This document shows, piece after piece, positions 15,307 through 22,430 of a stretch of 23,923 bases of DNA. Source of the stretch: an uncultured Oscillospiraceae bacterium (GTDB taxonomy: Bacteria; Bacillota; Clostridia; Oscillospirales; Oscillospiraceae); contig CAKTHQ010000034.1 of assembly GCA_934565415.1 (NCBI GenBank), forward strand, positions 1 to 23,923, written 5' to 3'. The position numbers were made by a program, and so were the translations under genes. The notes under the pieces were generated by a model. That model was not told the origin of the DNA. It ran no database searches and saw nothing but the letters and a program-made list of their open reading frames with translations. Each line of letters begins with the position of its first letter. Positions within the stretch are counted from its first letter, which is position 1.

Positions 15307-17037
15307 ATGAACGGTCTCGTACTTCTCGTGATCGGCATTGCCGTTCTCCTCTGCGGCTACGTCTTCTACGGCCGCTACCTGTGCATGAAGTGGGGCGTTG
15401 GTGAAAACACCGAGCCCACCCCCGCCCACACCATGGAGGATGGCGTTGACTATGTACCTGCGAAGGCCCCTGTTCTGATGGGCCACCACTTCTCCTCTAT
15501 CGCCGGTGCCGGCCCCATTACCGGCCCCATCTCCGCTGCCATGTTCGGCTGGCTGCCCTGTATGCTGTGGATCCTAGTCGGCGGTATCTTCTTTGGCGGC
15601 GTTCATGACTTCGGAGCCCTGTTCGCCTCCGTCCGTCACGGCGGCAAGTCTATTGGTGAGATCATCTCCGCCAATATGTCCCTGCGGGCAAAGCGCCTGT
15701 TCATCATCTTTTCTTACCTGACCCTGATTCTGGTAGTTGCCGCTTTCGCGGCCATCGTTGCCGGTACCTTCGCCGCTAAGTATGTAGACGGTCAGCTGGA
15801 TGTTGCCGCATCCGCCACCCCCGCTTCCGTGGCTATGGTATCCCTGCTGTTCATCGTCATCGCCATTGCCTTTGGCTTCATGGTTTACCGCCGAAACGCT
15901 CCTATGGGCGTTTCCACCATCGCCGGTGTCATTGCCATCTGCCTGTGCATGGCCATCGGTATGAACTGGCACCCCATCTATCTGTCCAACACCGCTTGGA
16001 TGTGGATTGTGGGTCTGTACATTGCCATTGCTTCCGTTACCCCCGTGTGGATTTTGCTGCAGCCCCGTGACTATCTGTCCTCCTTCCTGCTGTATGCCAT
16101 GCTGGCCGTGGCTGCCGTTGGCGTCATCGTCGCCCATCCCAACATGACCGATGCTGCCGGTGTTGGCCTTGCCATGATCGGCGACGGTAAGAATGCCGCC
16201 GGTATCACCCAGCCCATCTTCCCTGTCCTGTTTACTACCATCGCCTGCGGCGCTATCTCCGGCTTCCATTCCCTGGTTTCCTCCGGCACCACCTCCAAGC
16301 AGCTGGATAAAGAAACCGATGCCAAGCCCATCGCCTACGGCGGTATGCTGCTGGAGTGCGTCTTGGCCGTCATTACCCTGGTCGCCATCGCCTACGCCCG
16401 TCAGACCGGCCACACGGCCGGTGCTACCGACATTTTCGCCGGTGGTGTTGCCGGTATGGCTGCAAAGATTGCCGGCGGCAACGAGAGCGTCTTCAATGTC
16501 CTGTACACCCTGCTGGTTCTGACCTACTCCGCTTTCTGCCTGACCTCCCTGGATACCGCTACCCGTCTGGCTCGGTTCATGTTCCAGGAGTTCTGGATCG
16601 ACGGCACTAAGGGCGAGACCCCCGAGAATGTTACCGGCTTTAAGAAGGTCATGGCCAACCCCTATGTCGCTACCATCATCACCGTGGTTCTGGGCATCCT
16701 GCTGGGCCTGAACGGTTACGGCAAGATCTGGGCCCTGTTCGGCTCTGCCAACCAGCTGCTGGCCGCTCTGGGCCTGCTGGCCGTGGCCACCTGGCTGGGC
16801 AACATCGGTAAGGACAACAAGATGTTCCTGATCCCCATGGCTTTCATGCTCTGCGTCACCATCACTTCCCTGCTCATCAACAGCTGGCAGCAGTTCAACC
16901 TGATCCTGGCCGGCGGCGCTGACTGGGGCCCCTACGTTCAGGTCGTTATCGGCCTGCTGCTGGTGGTTCTGGCCGTAGTCCTGGCTGTGGAAGGCGTTAC
17001 CACCATCGCCAACCAGAAGAAGAAGGCCAAGGCCTGA
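15307..17037 (+). CDS. cstA: CstA family carbon starvation protein (peptide/pyruvate carrier)
   Basis: CstA proteins are multi-pass membrane symporters induced on carbon depletion; E. coli members import peptides or pyruvate. This 576-residue form is the shorter Firmicutes type (E. coli about 700). The family signature GHHFSSIAGAGPITGP lies near residue 59-74, right after the second-segment loop, and WILVGGIFFGGVHDFGAL follows. Around 13-16 hydrophobic segments cover the rest, and the tail ends in lysines. I chose ATG 15307 (MNGLVLLVIG) over an in-frame GTG at 15280. GTG 15280 overlaps the upstream gene and precedes the AAGGGAG at 15289-15295, which serves 15307. Codon use is extremely C-rich (GCC, ATC, GGC), indicating high expression. 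A strong terminator follows. Confidence 0.95.
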   Translation: MNGLVLLVIGIAVLLCGYVFYGRYLCMKWGVGENTEPTPAHTMEDGVDYVPAKAPVLMGHHFSSIAGAGPITGPISAAMFGWLPCMLWILVGGIFFGGVHDFGALFASVRHGGKSIGEIISANMSLRAKRLFIIFSYLTLILVVAAFAAIVAGTFAAKYVDGQLDVAASATPASVAMVSLLFIVIAIAFGFMVYRRNAPMGVSTIAGVIAICLCMAIGMNWHPIYLSNTAWMWIVGLYIAIASVTPVWILLQPRDYLSSFLLYAMLAVAAVGVIVAHPNMTDAAGVGLAMIGDGKNAAGITQPIFPVLFTTIACGAISGFHSLVSSGTTSKQLDKETDAKPIAYGGMLLECVLAVITLVAIAYARQTGHTAGATDIFAGGVAGMAAKIAGGNESVFNVLYTLLVLTYSAFCLTSLDTATRLARFMFQEFWIDGTKGETPENVTGFKKVMANPYVATIITVVLGILLGLNGYGKIWALFGSANQLLAALGLLAVATWLGNIGKDNKMFLIPMAFMLCVTITSLLINSWQQFNLILAGGADWGPYVQVVIGLLLVVLAVVLAVEGVTTIANQKKKAKA

Positions 17038-17059
17038 TTTTCCCTCCCCTGCTATGATA

Positions 17060-17094
17060 ATTCCCGGGTACCAAATCGGTATCCGGGAATTTTT
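17060..17094 (+). terminator. rho-independent terminator of cstA
   Basis: ATTCCCGGGTACC (17060-17072) pairs over 13 bp (one G-T) with GGTATCCGGGAAT (17078-17090), followed by TTTT and then CAAAAAATTTTTTT. Confidence 0.93.
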
Positions 17095-17115
17095 CAAAAA
17101 ATTTTTTTAGAATAC

Positions 17116-17142
17116 TGTCAGTACCGGGGGATATTTTGCGTC
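17116..17142 (+). promoter_or_regulatory. probable ECF-type, autoregulated promoter
   Basis: TGTCAGTA (17116-17123) and CGTCCTAT (from 17139) are separated by about 15 bp. CGTC is a common -10 core for ECF sigma factors, and the position 48 bp upstream of the sigma gene fits autoregulation. The -35 element is less certain, and no sigma-A promoter was found in this gap. Confidence 0.55.
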
Positions 17143-17189
17143 CTATAGAGTAAAGGCCTTATTTACAGAAGAATTGGAGGAACTTACAT

Positions 17190-17750
17190 ATGAGCGACGA
17201 AGAGATCATTGCCCTGTACTTTTCCCGGGACGAACAGGCCCTGGTAAAGACAGACGCAAAATATGGCCCCTACTGCTTCCGCCTTGCCAACGCCATCTTA
17301 CCCCAGCGAGAGGATGCGGAGGAAACCGTCAACGATACCTATTTGAAAGCCTGGCAGACGATCCCGCCGAAAAAGCCCACGGTGCTGCGGATGTTCCTGG
17401 CGAAGATTACCCGGAACCTGGCCTTTTCCCGCTGGCGCAATCTCACCGCCCAGAAGCGGGGCGGCGGAGAAATGGAGCTTGTTTTGGAGGAGCTGGAGGA
17501 ATGCGTCGGTTCCAAGGAAGAGGTTGGCGCGGAGCTGGACGCAAAAGAGCTGGTACACACCATTGGAAAATTTCTGGATACCCTCCCCCAGCAGGACCAG
17601 AATATCTTTCTGCGAAGATACTTCTTCCTGGAGGACACCGGTATGATTTCCAACCGTTACGGCCTGCGCCGGGACACGGTAAACCAAAGTCTGAGCCGCA
17701 CACGAAAAAAGCTGAAAACACACTTGATCCGGGAAGGGTATGCTCTATGA
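17190..17750 (+). CDS. ECF-type RNA polymerase sigma factor
   Basis: This 186-residue protein has sigma-70 region 2 (about 10-85), with DAEETVNDTYLKAW at 42-55 as the core-binding/-10 recognition helix. Region 4 (about 125-183) has the helix-turn-helix with RYGLRRDTVNQSLSRTRKKLKTHL. It lacks regions 1 and 3, as ECF factors do. GGAGG (17176-17180) lies 9 bp before the ATG. The stop overlaps the start of the downstream membrane protein by 4 bp (ATGA), the usual sign of a coupled sigma/anti-sigma pair. The regulon is unknown. A CGTC-type promoter upstream suggests that it activates its own operon. Confidence 0.92.
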   Translation: MSDEEIIALYFSRDEQALVKTDAKYGPYCFRLANAILPQREDAEETVNDTYLKAWQTIPPKKPTVLRMFLAKITRNLAFSRWRNLTAQKRGGGEMELVLEELEECVGSKEEVGAELDAKELVHTIGKFLDTLPQQDQNIFLRRYFFLEDTGMISNRYGLRRDTVNQSLSRTRKKLKTHLIREGYAL

Positions 17751-19162
17751 AAAAAACAGAAGTATTGTTTCTCGCCATCGGCGGACTGGAAGCGGGCAGA
17801 TTGGAGCAGTCCGAGGCGGCATCAACTGTCAAGCGCCGTTCCAGACCCCGAATTTTCTTGATTGCGGCAATTATCGCCCTGGCGCTGTTGCTGGTAGGGT
17901 GCGCAGTTGCCTATGCTATGGTGATTTTCGGCAGTCCGGCGGAAATGATTGCCGGGTTGTACGGAGAGAACACCGGATATGACAGTGCCCCACCCACGGA
18001 GGCTGCCGACCCAGATCGATCTGATGCCAAATGGACGGTTCCGGGATATGAAAAGGCCCCTATAGAGGAAACCATTGCCCAGGAGCTGGAAAACCGGGTA
18101 TCTCCCATTGGGCAAAGCATTTCTACAGATGGCTACAAACTGACAGTAGATGCCTACGTTTACGATAGTGCCACCCAGTGCGGGTTTGTGACCATGCTTC
18201 TGGAACACGAAAGCCCCATTCCCGAGGAAAAGCTTCTTGTGGGCTATAATGGAGAAATTGGCGGATTATCCGGAAATTATCTATATTTCAATCAATACGG
18301 ACGTGCTTACCTGATCCCGGAAAAAACAACGGACAAGCAGCTGGCATTTACCTATTATTTTCATGGGGACATAATCAATGGGACAAACCTACTGGTATCC
18401 TTCCCGGATTTTGAAGAGCAAGCCAAAACGGAAGAATATATGCAAGTGCGAGCAGCCAAAATTCAAGAGATCCGTCAAAGGCTAAAGCAGGAACTAACTC
18501 CCCAGGAGGCTGCCGAAAAAATGAGAAGCTACGGCTATGGTGGCGGCTATACCGGAGAATATGACGACTACTATTTCCTGGCCGCCAACGAGTTTGATGC
18601 CACCTATTCCGACCAGTGGACGAGTCAGGAAACCCGTGAAAAGCAGGCACTGGAGGAACAGCTGCGGAAAGAAATGACACCCGAGGAGGCTGTTCAGCAG
18701 CTGCGCTCCCTTTTGGGGGATGCGGCAATGGATGAATTCATCGAGGAATATTTCTCTGACCGGATAGAGTCCCTCCCCGATTGGGCTTACAACGAACTCA
18801 CCTCCAGAACCTATGAGCAGGCCCATCTGGACGAGATGATCTGTGTTTCCCTTCCGGACAGCGAGAGCCTCTCCTCCAGAACCTTCGGTAATGGGGATAT
18901 CTATGTAAATGCACTGTGTGTCCGAGTCAAGGCCTCCAATTATTCAGAGGACCGCAGCGATCTGACCACCCTTATCTTCCACCTGACGGATGGCACGGAT
19001 TATGTAGTAAAGAATGATGCGACCCAAAACACGCTCTTCTGCCTATCCATCGAAAAAGGAAATATTCTCTATATGCTCAACAGCGCCATAAACATCGAAA
19101 AAATCGCCTCAGTCGAGGCTGTAGGAAATCTCCATAGCGCCGTTTTGGAGGCAGATTCGTAA
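17747..19162 (+). CDS. probable membrane-anchored anti-sigma factor
   Basis: The 471-residue protein has a short basic cytoplasmic N-terminus (1-35), one membrane helix (about 36-60, starting IFLIAAIIALALLLVG) and a large acidic extracytoplasmic domain. The start ATG overlaps the sigma stop by 4 bp. Reading the same frame further upstream only runs antiphase through the sigma gene and should be ignored. The pattern is like clostridial DUF4179-type partners of ECF sigma factors, with a cytoplasmic end that would hold the sigma and an outer domain that would sense a signal. The outer domain holds two copies of a 17-residue motif, RLKQELTPQEAAEKMRS (245-261) and QLRKEMTPEEAVQQLRS (305-321), separated by a Tyr-rich loop. 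The cytoplasmic segment is too short for a classical zinc-finger anti-sigma domain, and no CxxC is seen. Function is inferred from context. Confidence 0.75.
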   Translation: MKKTEVLFLAIGGLEAGRLEQSEAASTVKRRSRPRIFLIAAIIALALLLVGCAVAYAMVIFGSPAEMIAGLYGENTGYDSAPPTEAADPDRSDAKWTVPGYEKAPIEETIAQELENRVSPIGQSISTDGYKLTVDAYVYDSATQCGFVTMLLEHESPIPEEKLLVGYNGEIGGLSGNYLYFNQYGRAYLIPEKTTDKQLAFTYYFHGDIINGTNLLVSFPDFEEQAKTEEYMQVRAAKIQEIRQRLKQELTPQEAAEKMRSYGYGGGYTGEYDDYYFLAANEFDATYSDQWTSQETREKQALEEQLRKEMTPEEAVQQLRSLLGDAAMDEFIEEYFSDRIESLPDWAYNELTSRTYEQAHLDEMICVSLPDSESLSSRTFGNGDIYVNALCVRVKASNYSEDRSDLTTLIFHLTDGTDYVVKNDATQNTLFCLSIEKGNILYMLNSAINIEKIASVEAVGNLHSAVLEADS

Positions 19163-19208
19163 AAATCGTATCCTTCTTTGGTTTCCAGCTCAATTCTATA
19201 TAATAATG

Positions 19209-19256
19209 CAAAATGCTCTGCCAAGTTCGTCACAAAACTTCGCGGAGCATTTTGTT
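19209..19256. terminator. bidirectional terminator between convergent operons
   Basis: CAAAATGCTCTGC (19209-19221) pairs over 13 bp (one G-T) with GCGGAGCATTTTG (19242-19254), with AAGTT/AACTT pairing inside the loop. A-rich and T-rich flanks on both sides would allow use in both directions, ending the sigma operon and the MATE transcript. Confidence 0.8.
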
Positions 19257-19278
19257 ACATTATAGAATAGAGATCAGG

Positions 19279-20257
19279 CTATATAACCTGAAATACCTTC
19301 CACTTTCCGGAGCGCTGACGCCAGAAGAGCAGAACGGCGCGGATGATCCAGTCGCTGACCATGGCAAGCGCGATTCCTATGACACCCATTTGCAAAACAA
19401 CCCCTAAAAGCCAGGACAGCAGCAACCGCACCGCCAGGGTGGATATGACCGAAAAGGTGCCAAAAAGCGCCGCAATACTGCTGAGCGCTACCTTCACCAT
19501 CTGGAACACGCCGTTTTCCATCCCATTGGGAATGGCGATCCTTAAAATGTGCCGCATAAGTGCCCCGTTCCACTGAAAAATCCATTTACCCGTATAAAAT
19601 GCATGATTTTTCCTTTGAAAACAAAGCACAGTGATCACCACTGCCGAAAATGTCCGGGCAACCAGGGAGGGCCAGGCGACACCGGCAACGCCAGCGTGCA
19701 GCACAAACACACCAATCAGGTTGCCAATGACATTGATGATATTGGACGCCACCGACAGATACATGGTCACATTGGTTTTTCCCAGGCTCCGAAAAAGGGA
19801 GGCACCGGCATTATAGACCGCCAGGGCCGGATAGGAATAAGCAGAAATACACAAATAGATTACGCACGCCTGCATCACATCCTCCTCTACCCTTCCAAAC
19901 ATCAGGCGGAGCATTTTCTCGTTCCCGATCAGCACAAGTGCCGAAACCACTGCGGAGAAAATCACGGAGAACAGCAGAAGCTGGCTTGCGGATTCCCCGG
20001 CAGCGTCCGTCTCCTTTCTGCCGATATACTTGGCTGATCACCACCGCGCCGCCGGATGCCAGCGCCGTAAACAGATAAATGAAAATCGTGTTGAACTGAT
20101 TTACCAGAGAAACGCCGGAAACCGCCGTCTCCCCGGAATAGCTGACGACCAGGGTATCCGCCAACCCTACAAGCATAACCAGCAGCTGCTCCAGGCACAG
20201 CGGGACGATCATATCCTTTAATGCTTTATTGGAAAATAATTCTACCTGCCGATCCAT
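19279..20257 (-). pseudogene. MATE family efflux protein, frameshifted and internally deleted
   Basis: Intact MATE proteins export drugs or cationic metabolites using sodium or proton gradients through 12 membrane helices and about 440-460 residues. Here the N-terminal 83 codons (20257-20009, ending QVYRQKGD) read in one frame, and the rest (from 20007) in another. Removing one G near 20008 gives KGD-DAAGESASQLLLFS, matching the family. Even then the product is only 325 residues. After the TM7 motif IPNGMENGVFQ and ALFGT the sequence jumps straight to the TM11-12 region (LLLSWLLGVVLQMGVIGIALAMVSDW). About 115 codons are thus missing near 19440-19465. The C-terminal SGKWKVFQVI end is intact. 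Two independent lesions make a working transporter unlikely. It lies 52 bp after the flavodoxin gene and has no good ribosome site of its own. Confidence 0.85.
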
Positions 20258-20309
20258 GGTTTTTTCTTTGAAATACCCTTTCTATCTTCAATGATAAACG
20301 CGCCCAATA

Positions 20310-20991
20310 TCATTCCCCCAGGCCCAAGCCAAGACTGTTCACCCATTCCATCACAGCAGTCTGGGAATCGCTGCCGCTAAAGCGCCGCCCATCAAGCCAG
20401 GCAGCAGTGCCCGCAAGCTGTTCCAGTCCGGAAAAGCTGCCCCCAATGCCGCTGCTGCCGGAAGTGCAGAAGGGAACAATGGTCATACCGGAAAAATCAT
20501 AGCTTTCCAAAAAGGTGCTGATGATTTTCGGTGCATTTCCCCACCAGATGGGATAGCCCAAAAATACAATGTCGTACTGCTCCATATTCTCCACGGAACC
20601 GGAAATTGCGGGGCGAGCAGATGGATCGTTCATCTCAATCGTGGTACGGCTGTTGCTGTCACCGTAGTTCAGGTCGGCATCCGTATAGGGTTCTTCCGGA
20701 AGGATCTTGTAAAGGTCTGCGTTCAGGCCGTCGGCAATATGCTCCGCAATGCCTTCTGTGGTACCGGTAGCGGAAAAGTAGGCTACCAGTACCTTTGCCC
20801 CGTTTGCTTCGGTTGCCGCTTCATCAGGCTGTGCAGCTCCCGGCGTAGATTTCTCCGACGCAGAGATCCTCTCAGGCACGCTGCTTTCCATGTCTGTAGG
20901 AGCCCACTTCGGCCGGTGCCTTATTTCCGGCGCAGGCCGCAAGAGATGCTGCTATGGAAAGCGTAAATGCAAAAGCTTCTAATTTCTTCAT
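20310..20991 (-). pseudogene. lipoprotein flavodoxin, frameshifted
   Basis: A perfect ribosome site (GGAGG, 21004-21000) precedes ATG 20991. That frame encodes a lipoprotein signal peptide with lipobox LAAC (Cys20), then AGNKAPAEVGS, but ends soon in TGA. The flavodoxin domain continues in the next frame from about 20897: KVLVAYFSATGTTEGIAEHIA is the FMN phosphate loop region, and IVFLGYPIWWGNAPKII and FCTSGSSGIGGS are the other FMN-binding loops. One extra T at about 20898 explains the break. The repaired product would be about 226 residues, an exported lipid-anchored flavodoxin as found in many Clostridia, acting in extracytoplasmic electron transfer. The cytoplasmic-looking 210-residue frame starting at TTG 20942 is an alternative but has no ribosome site. 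Confidence 0.85.
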
Positions 20992-21050
20992 TGTTTTTTC
21001 CTCCAAGTTGTTATTTCGTTATTCTGCCAGTGGGGAATTTCCTGTCGCCA

Positions 21051-21100
21051 TAAAAATATTAGGTGCAGAAGATCGTGCACCGCACTTCCTTCTACACCTA
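21051..21100 (-). terminator. terminator-like hairpin over the flavodoxin transcription start
   Basis: On the minus strand TAGGTGTAGAAG (21100-21089) pairs with CTTCTGCACCTA (21071-21060) over 12 bp (one G-U), followed by ATATTTTTA. The loop contains a competing GGTGCA/TGCACC pairing. It probably ends the lysR transcript; see findings for its overlap with the downstream promoter. Confidence 0.65.
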
Positions 21101-21101
21101 C

Positions 21102-21130
21102 ATTGTATACAAGATGATTGTTTATATCAA
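21102..21130 (-). promoter_or_regulatory. sigma-A promoter of flavodoxin-MATE
   Basis: TTGATA (21130-21125), a 17-bp spacer and TACAAT (21107-21102) on the minus strand. The predicted transcription start is near 21095, about 104 nt before the flavodoxin ATG. Confidence 0.75.
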
Positions 21131-21152
21131 ATACTTTGTTTTTAGGGACACT

Positions 21153-21168
21153 TTATGCCTAAAAAGCA
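21153..21168 (-). promoter_or_regulatory. LysR-type T-N11-A box upstream of flavodoxin
   Basis: The 16-mer TTATGCCTAAAAAGCA is here extended to the palindrome TATGC-N7-GCATA (21154-21170) and contains the 13-bp T-N11-A core at 21156-21168. Its centre is about 67 bp upstream of the predicted flavodoxin start, the classical position of the LysR recognition site. It overlaps the lysR stop codon. Confidence 0.7.
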
Positions 21169-22036
21169 TATTTTATATGCTCTATAAATTTTGATGCTGC
21201 CAAGCTAAAGGGCTGATGCTTTTTCCAAGCCAGCACGCTGTTTGAAGTCAGCTCCGGGGACAATGGCCGGTATGCTATTTTCTCTTTGTCACAGAATGGA
21301 ACCGAACCTTCAATGACAAGAGAACAAGCCAATCCTTTTTCCACCATGATCGCACCATTCGTGCTCAGATTACTTGTAAAAAGGATCTGTGTGTTTTTGA
21401 GGGAATCGCCAAACCAATTTGACAATTCGTTCCGTACATTCGTCCTTCTTGGGAGAATGAGCGATAAGCCCTCTAAATCCTTCGGGCATATTGCCTCTTT
21501 TGCTGCCAGGGGATCATCCGGGCGCATCAACACCCCCCACCGTTCCTTTCCCGTCAAGCGGATAAAATCAAACTTGTCCATATCGATCGGTTCCAGCAGC
21601 ACCCCAATGTCAATGAGACCCTTTTCCATCTGTTCCTTTACCAAATCCACATTTCCGGTAAATAGATCATATGTAACCTGCGGGTATTTTCCCCGGAAGA
21701 ATTCTATAAGCTCCGACAGAACTTGAACTGCAGCCAATTCGCCGCAGCCAATCACGATCCTTCCCTCTATAAGCGTATCCTGCTCTATCAGCTCCCGTTC
21801 TGTCCGGTCCACCAAAGACAAGATTTCCTCTGCCCTCCGGCGCAGCAAAATCCCCTTGCTTGTTTTAGAGTGATTTTTTTCGCGCCTCTGTGAAACAATT
21901 TTACGCCGACCTCTTCTTCCAGCTGCGACAGCTGGCGGCTGAGCGTCGGTTGTGTAATATGTAAGACCTCTGCCGCCCGATTGATTCCTTCTTCCCTGAC
22001 AACCGTCAGAAAATAGCGAAGCACTCTGATTTCCAT
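21159..22036 (-). pseudogene. LysR family transcriptional regulator, frameshifted
   Basis: The N-terminal 58 codons from ATG 22036 encode the LysR winged helix-turn-helix: MEIRVLRYFLTVVREEG, then AAEVLHITQPTLSRQLSQLE and LFHRGAKKITL. The ATG is preceded by GGGGG at 9 bp. The frame then goes off (KQARGFCCAGG). The linker helix and effector domain continue in the next frame as LLRRRAEEILSLVDRTE through to the stop at 21159. One missing A in the short run at 21863-21866 accounts for the break and restores ITLKTSKGILLRRR. The repaired length of 292 residues is normal. All effector-domain segments look intact, so this is the only lesion seen. Boxes matching its expected operator lie at its own promoter and ahead of flavodoxin. 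Confidence 0.87.
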
Positions 22037-22064
22037 AGCATTGCCCCCGAAAATCGTTTTTACC

Positions 22065-22093
22065 ATCATAACAAAATTATGCCTAAAAAGCAA
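22065..22093 (-). promoter_or_regulatory. sigma-A promoter of lysR
   Basis: TTGCTT (22093-22088), a 17-bp spacer and TATGAT (22070-22065) on the minus strand, about 29 bp upstream of the lysR ATG. Confidence 0.72.
22077..22092 (-). promoter_or_regulatory. LysR-type T-N11-A box within the lysR promoter
   Basis: An exact second copy of TTATGCCTAAAAAGCA, with core TGCCTAAAAAGCA at 22080-22092. It covers most of the -35 element and part of the spacer, so bound regulator would block polymerase. This is the usual LysR autorepression layout. Confidence 0.68.
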
Positions 22094-22200
22094 CTTATTG
22101 AATTTGATTTTGTTTGAAGCATATCCCAATTCGTAAGCAAACAAAAACAGGATCAGATTGCGTTCGTATCAGCAGACATCGCACTTGCAATTTAGGGCGC

Positions 22201-22237
22201 AAAAAAGCTCCCGGAACAATACATTTCCGGGAGCTTT
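22201..22237 (-). terminator. native rpsI terminator
   Basis: On the minus strand AAAGCTCCCGGAA (22237-22225) pairs perfectly over 13 bp with TTCCGGGAGCTTT (22216-22204), followed by further T residues to 22201. It lies 31 bp after the displaced rpsI stop codon, as expected for the original end of the ribosomal operon. From here to the lysR promoter (22094-22200) nothing else is seen. Confidence 0.88.
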
Positions 22238-22267
22238 CGAAGCTTTCGACTGCAGAATCGCGGCCAG

Positions 22268-22318
22268 TTATCTCTTGGAGAACTGAGGAGCGCGACGGGC
22301 GGCCTTCAAGCCGTACTT
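22268..22318 (-). other. displaced rpsI 3' end, element attachment site
   Basis: On the minus strand 51 bp encode KYGLKAARRAPQFSKR and a stop, which is the highly conserved C-terminus of ribosomal protein S9. The residues just upstream in frame (FGFV) do not match S9, so identity stops abruptly at about 22318. No gene body is attached. This fits the residual half of an integration site in the 3' end of rpsI. The functional rpsI should lie at the far end of the element beyond the right edge of the window. The match to S9 is from knowledge of the family. Confidence 0.83.
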
Positions 22319-22430
22319 CACGAAACCGAAGCTCGATTTTGCTTGATTTTACGCGGTTTTTCAAGCTTTTTGCTCTTCGTCCACCAGTTCTTAAACCCAC
22401 GATTTTGTAGGCTTTTGTCGGATTTTAACC
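22319..22430. other. left end of the integrated element, non-coding
   Basis: This AT-rich stretch of 112 bp lies between the attachment core and the integrase stop. It has short repeated T-rich motifs, including CGATTTTG at 22334-22341 and 22400-22407, which could be integrase arm-binding sites. No open reading frame is credible here. Confidence 0.45.

Noticed and set aside
15574..17097. 507-codon open frame antisense to cstA, rich in Gly, Gln, Asp and His
   Set aside because: Its composition is what the reverse complement of GCC, ATC and CTG codons gives. It overlaps the cstA terminator and has no recognisable domain.
17174..17746. N-terminal 191 codons extending the anti-sigma frame upstream
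   Set aside because: This stretch lies out of frame through the real sigma gene. The ATG at 17747 overlapping the sigma stop is the credible start.
22095..22410. Open frames of about 100 codons on both strands over the attachment region
   Set aside because: They run through the rpsI terminator and the displaced rpsI end out of frame and have no ribosome sites.
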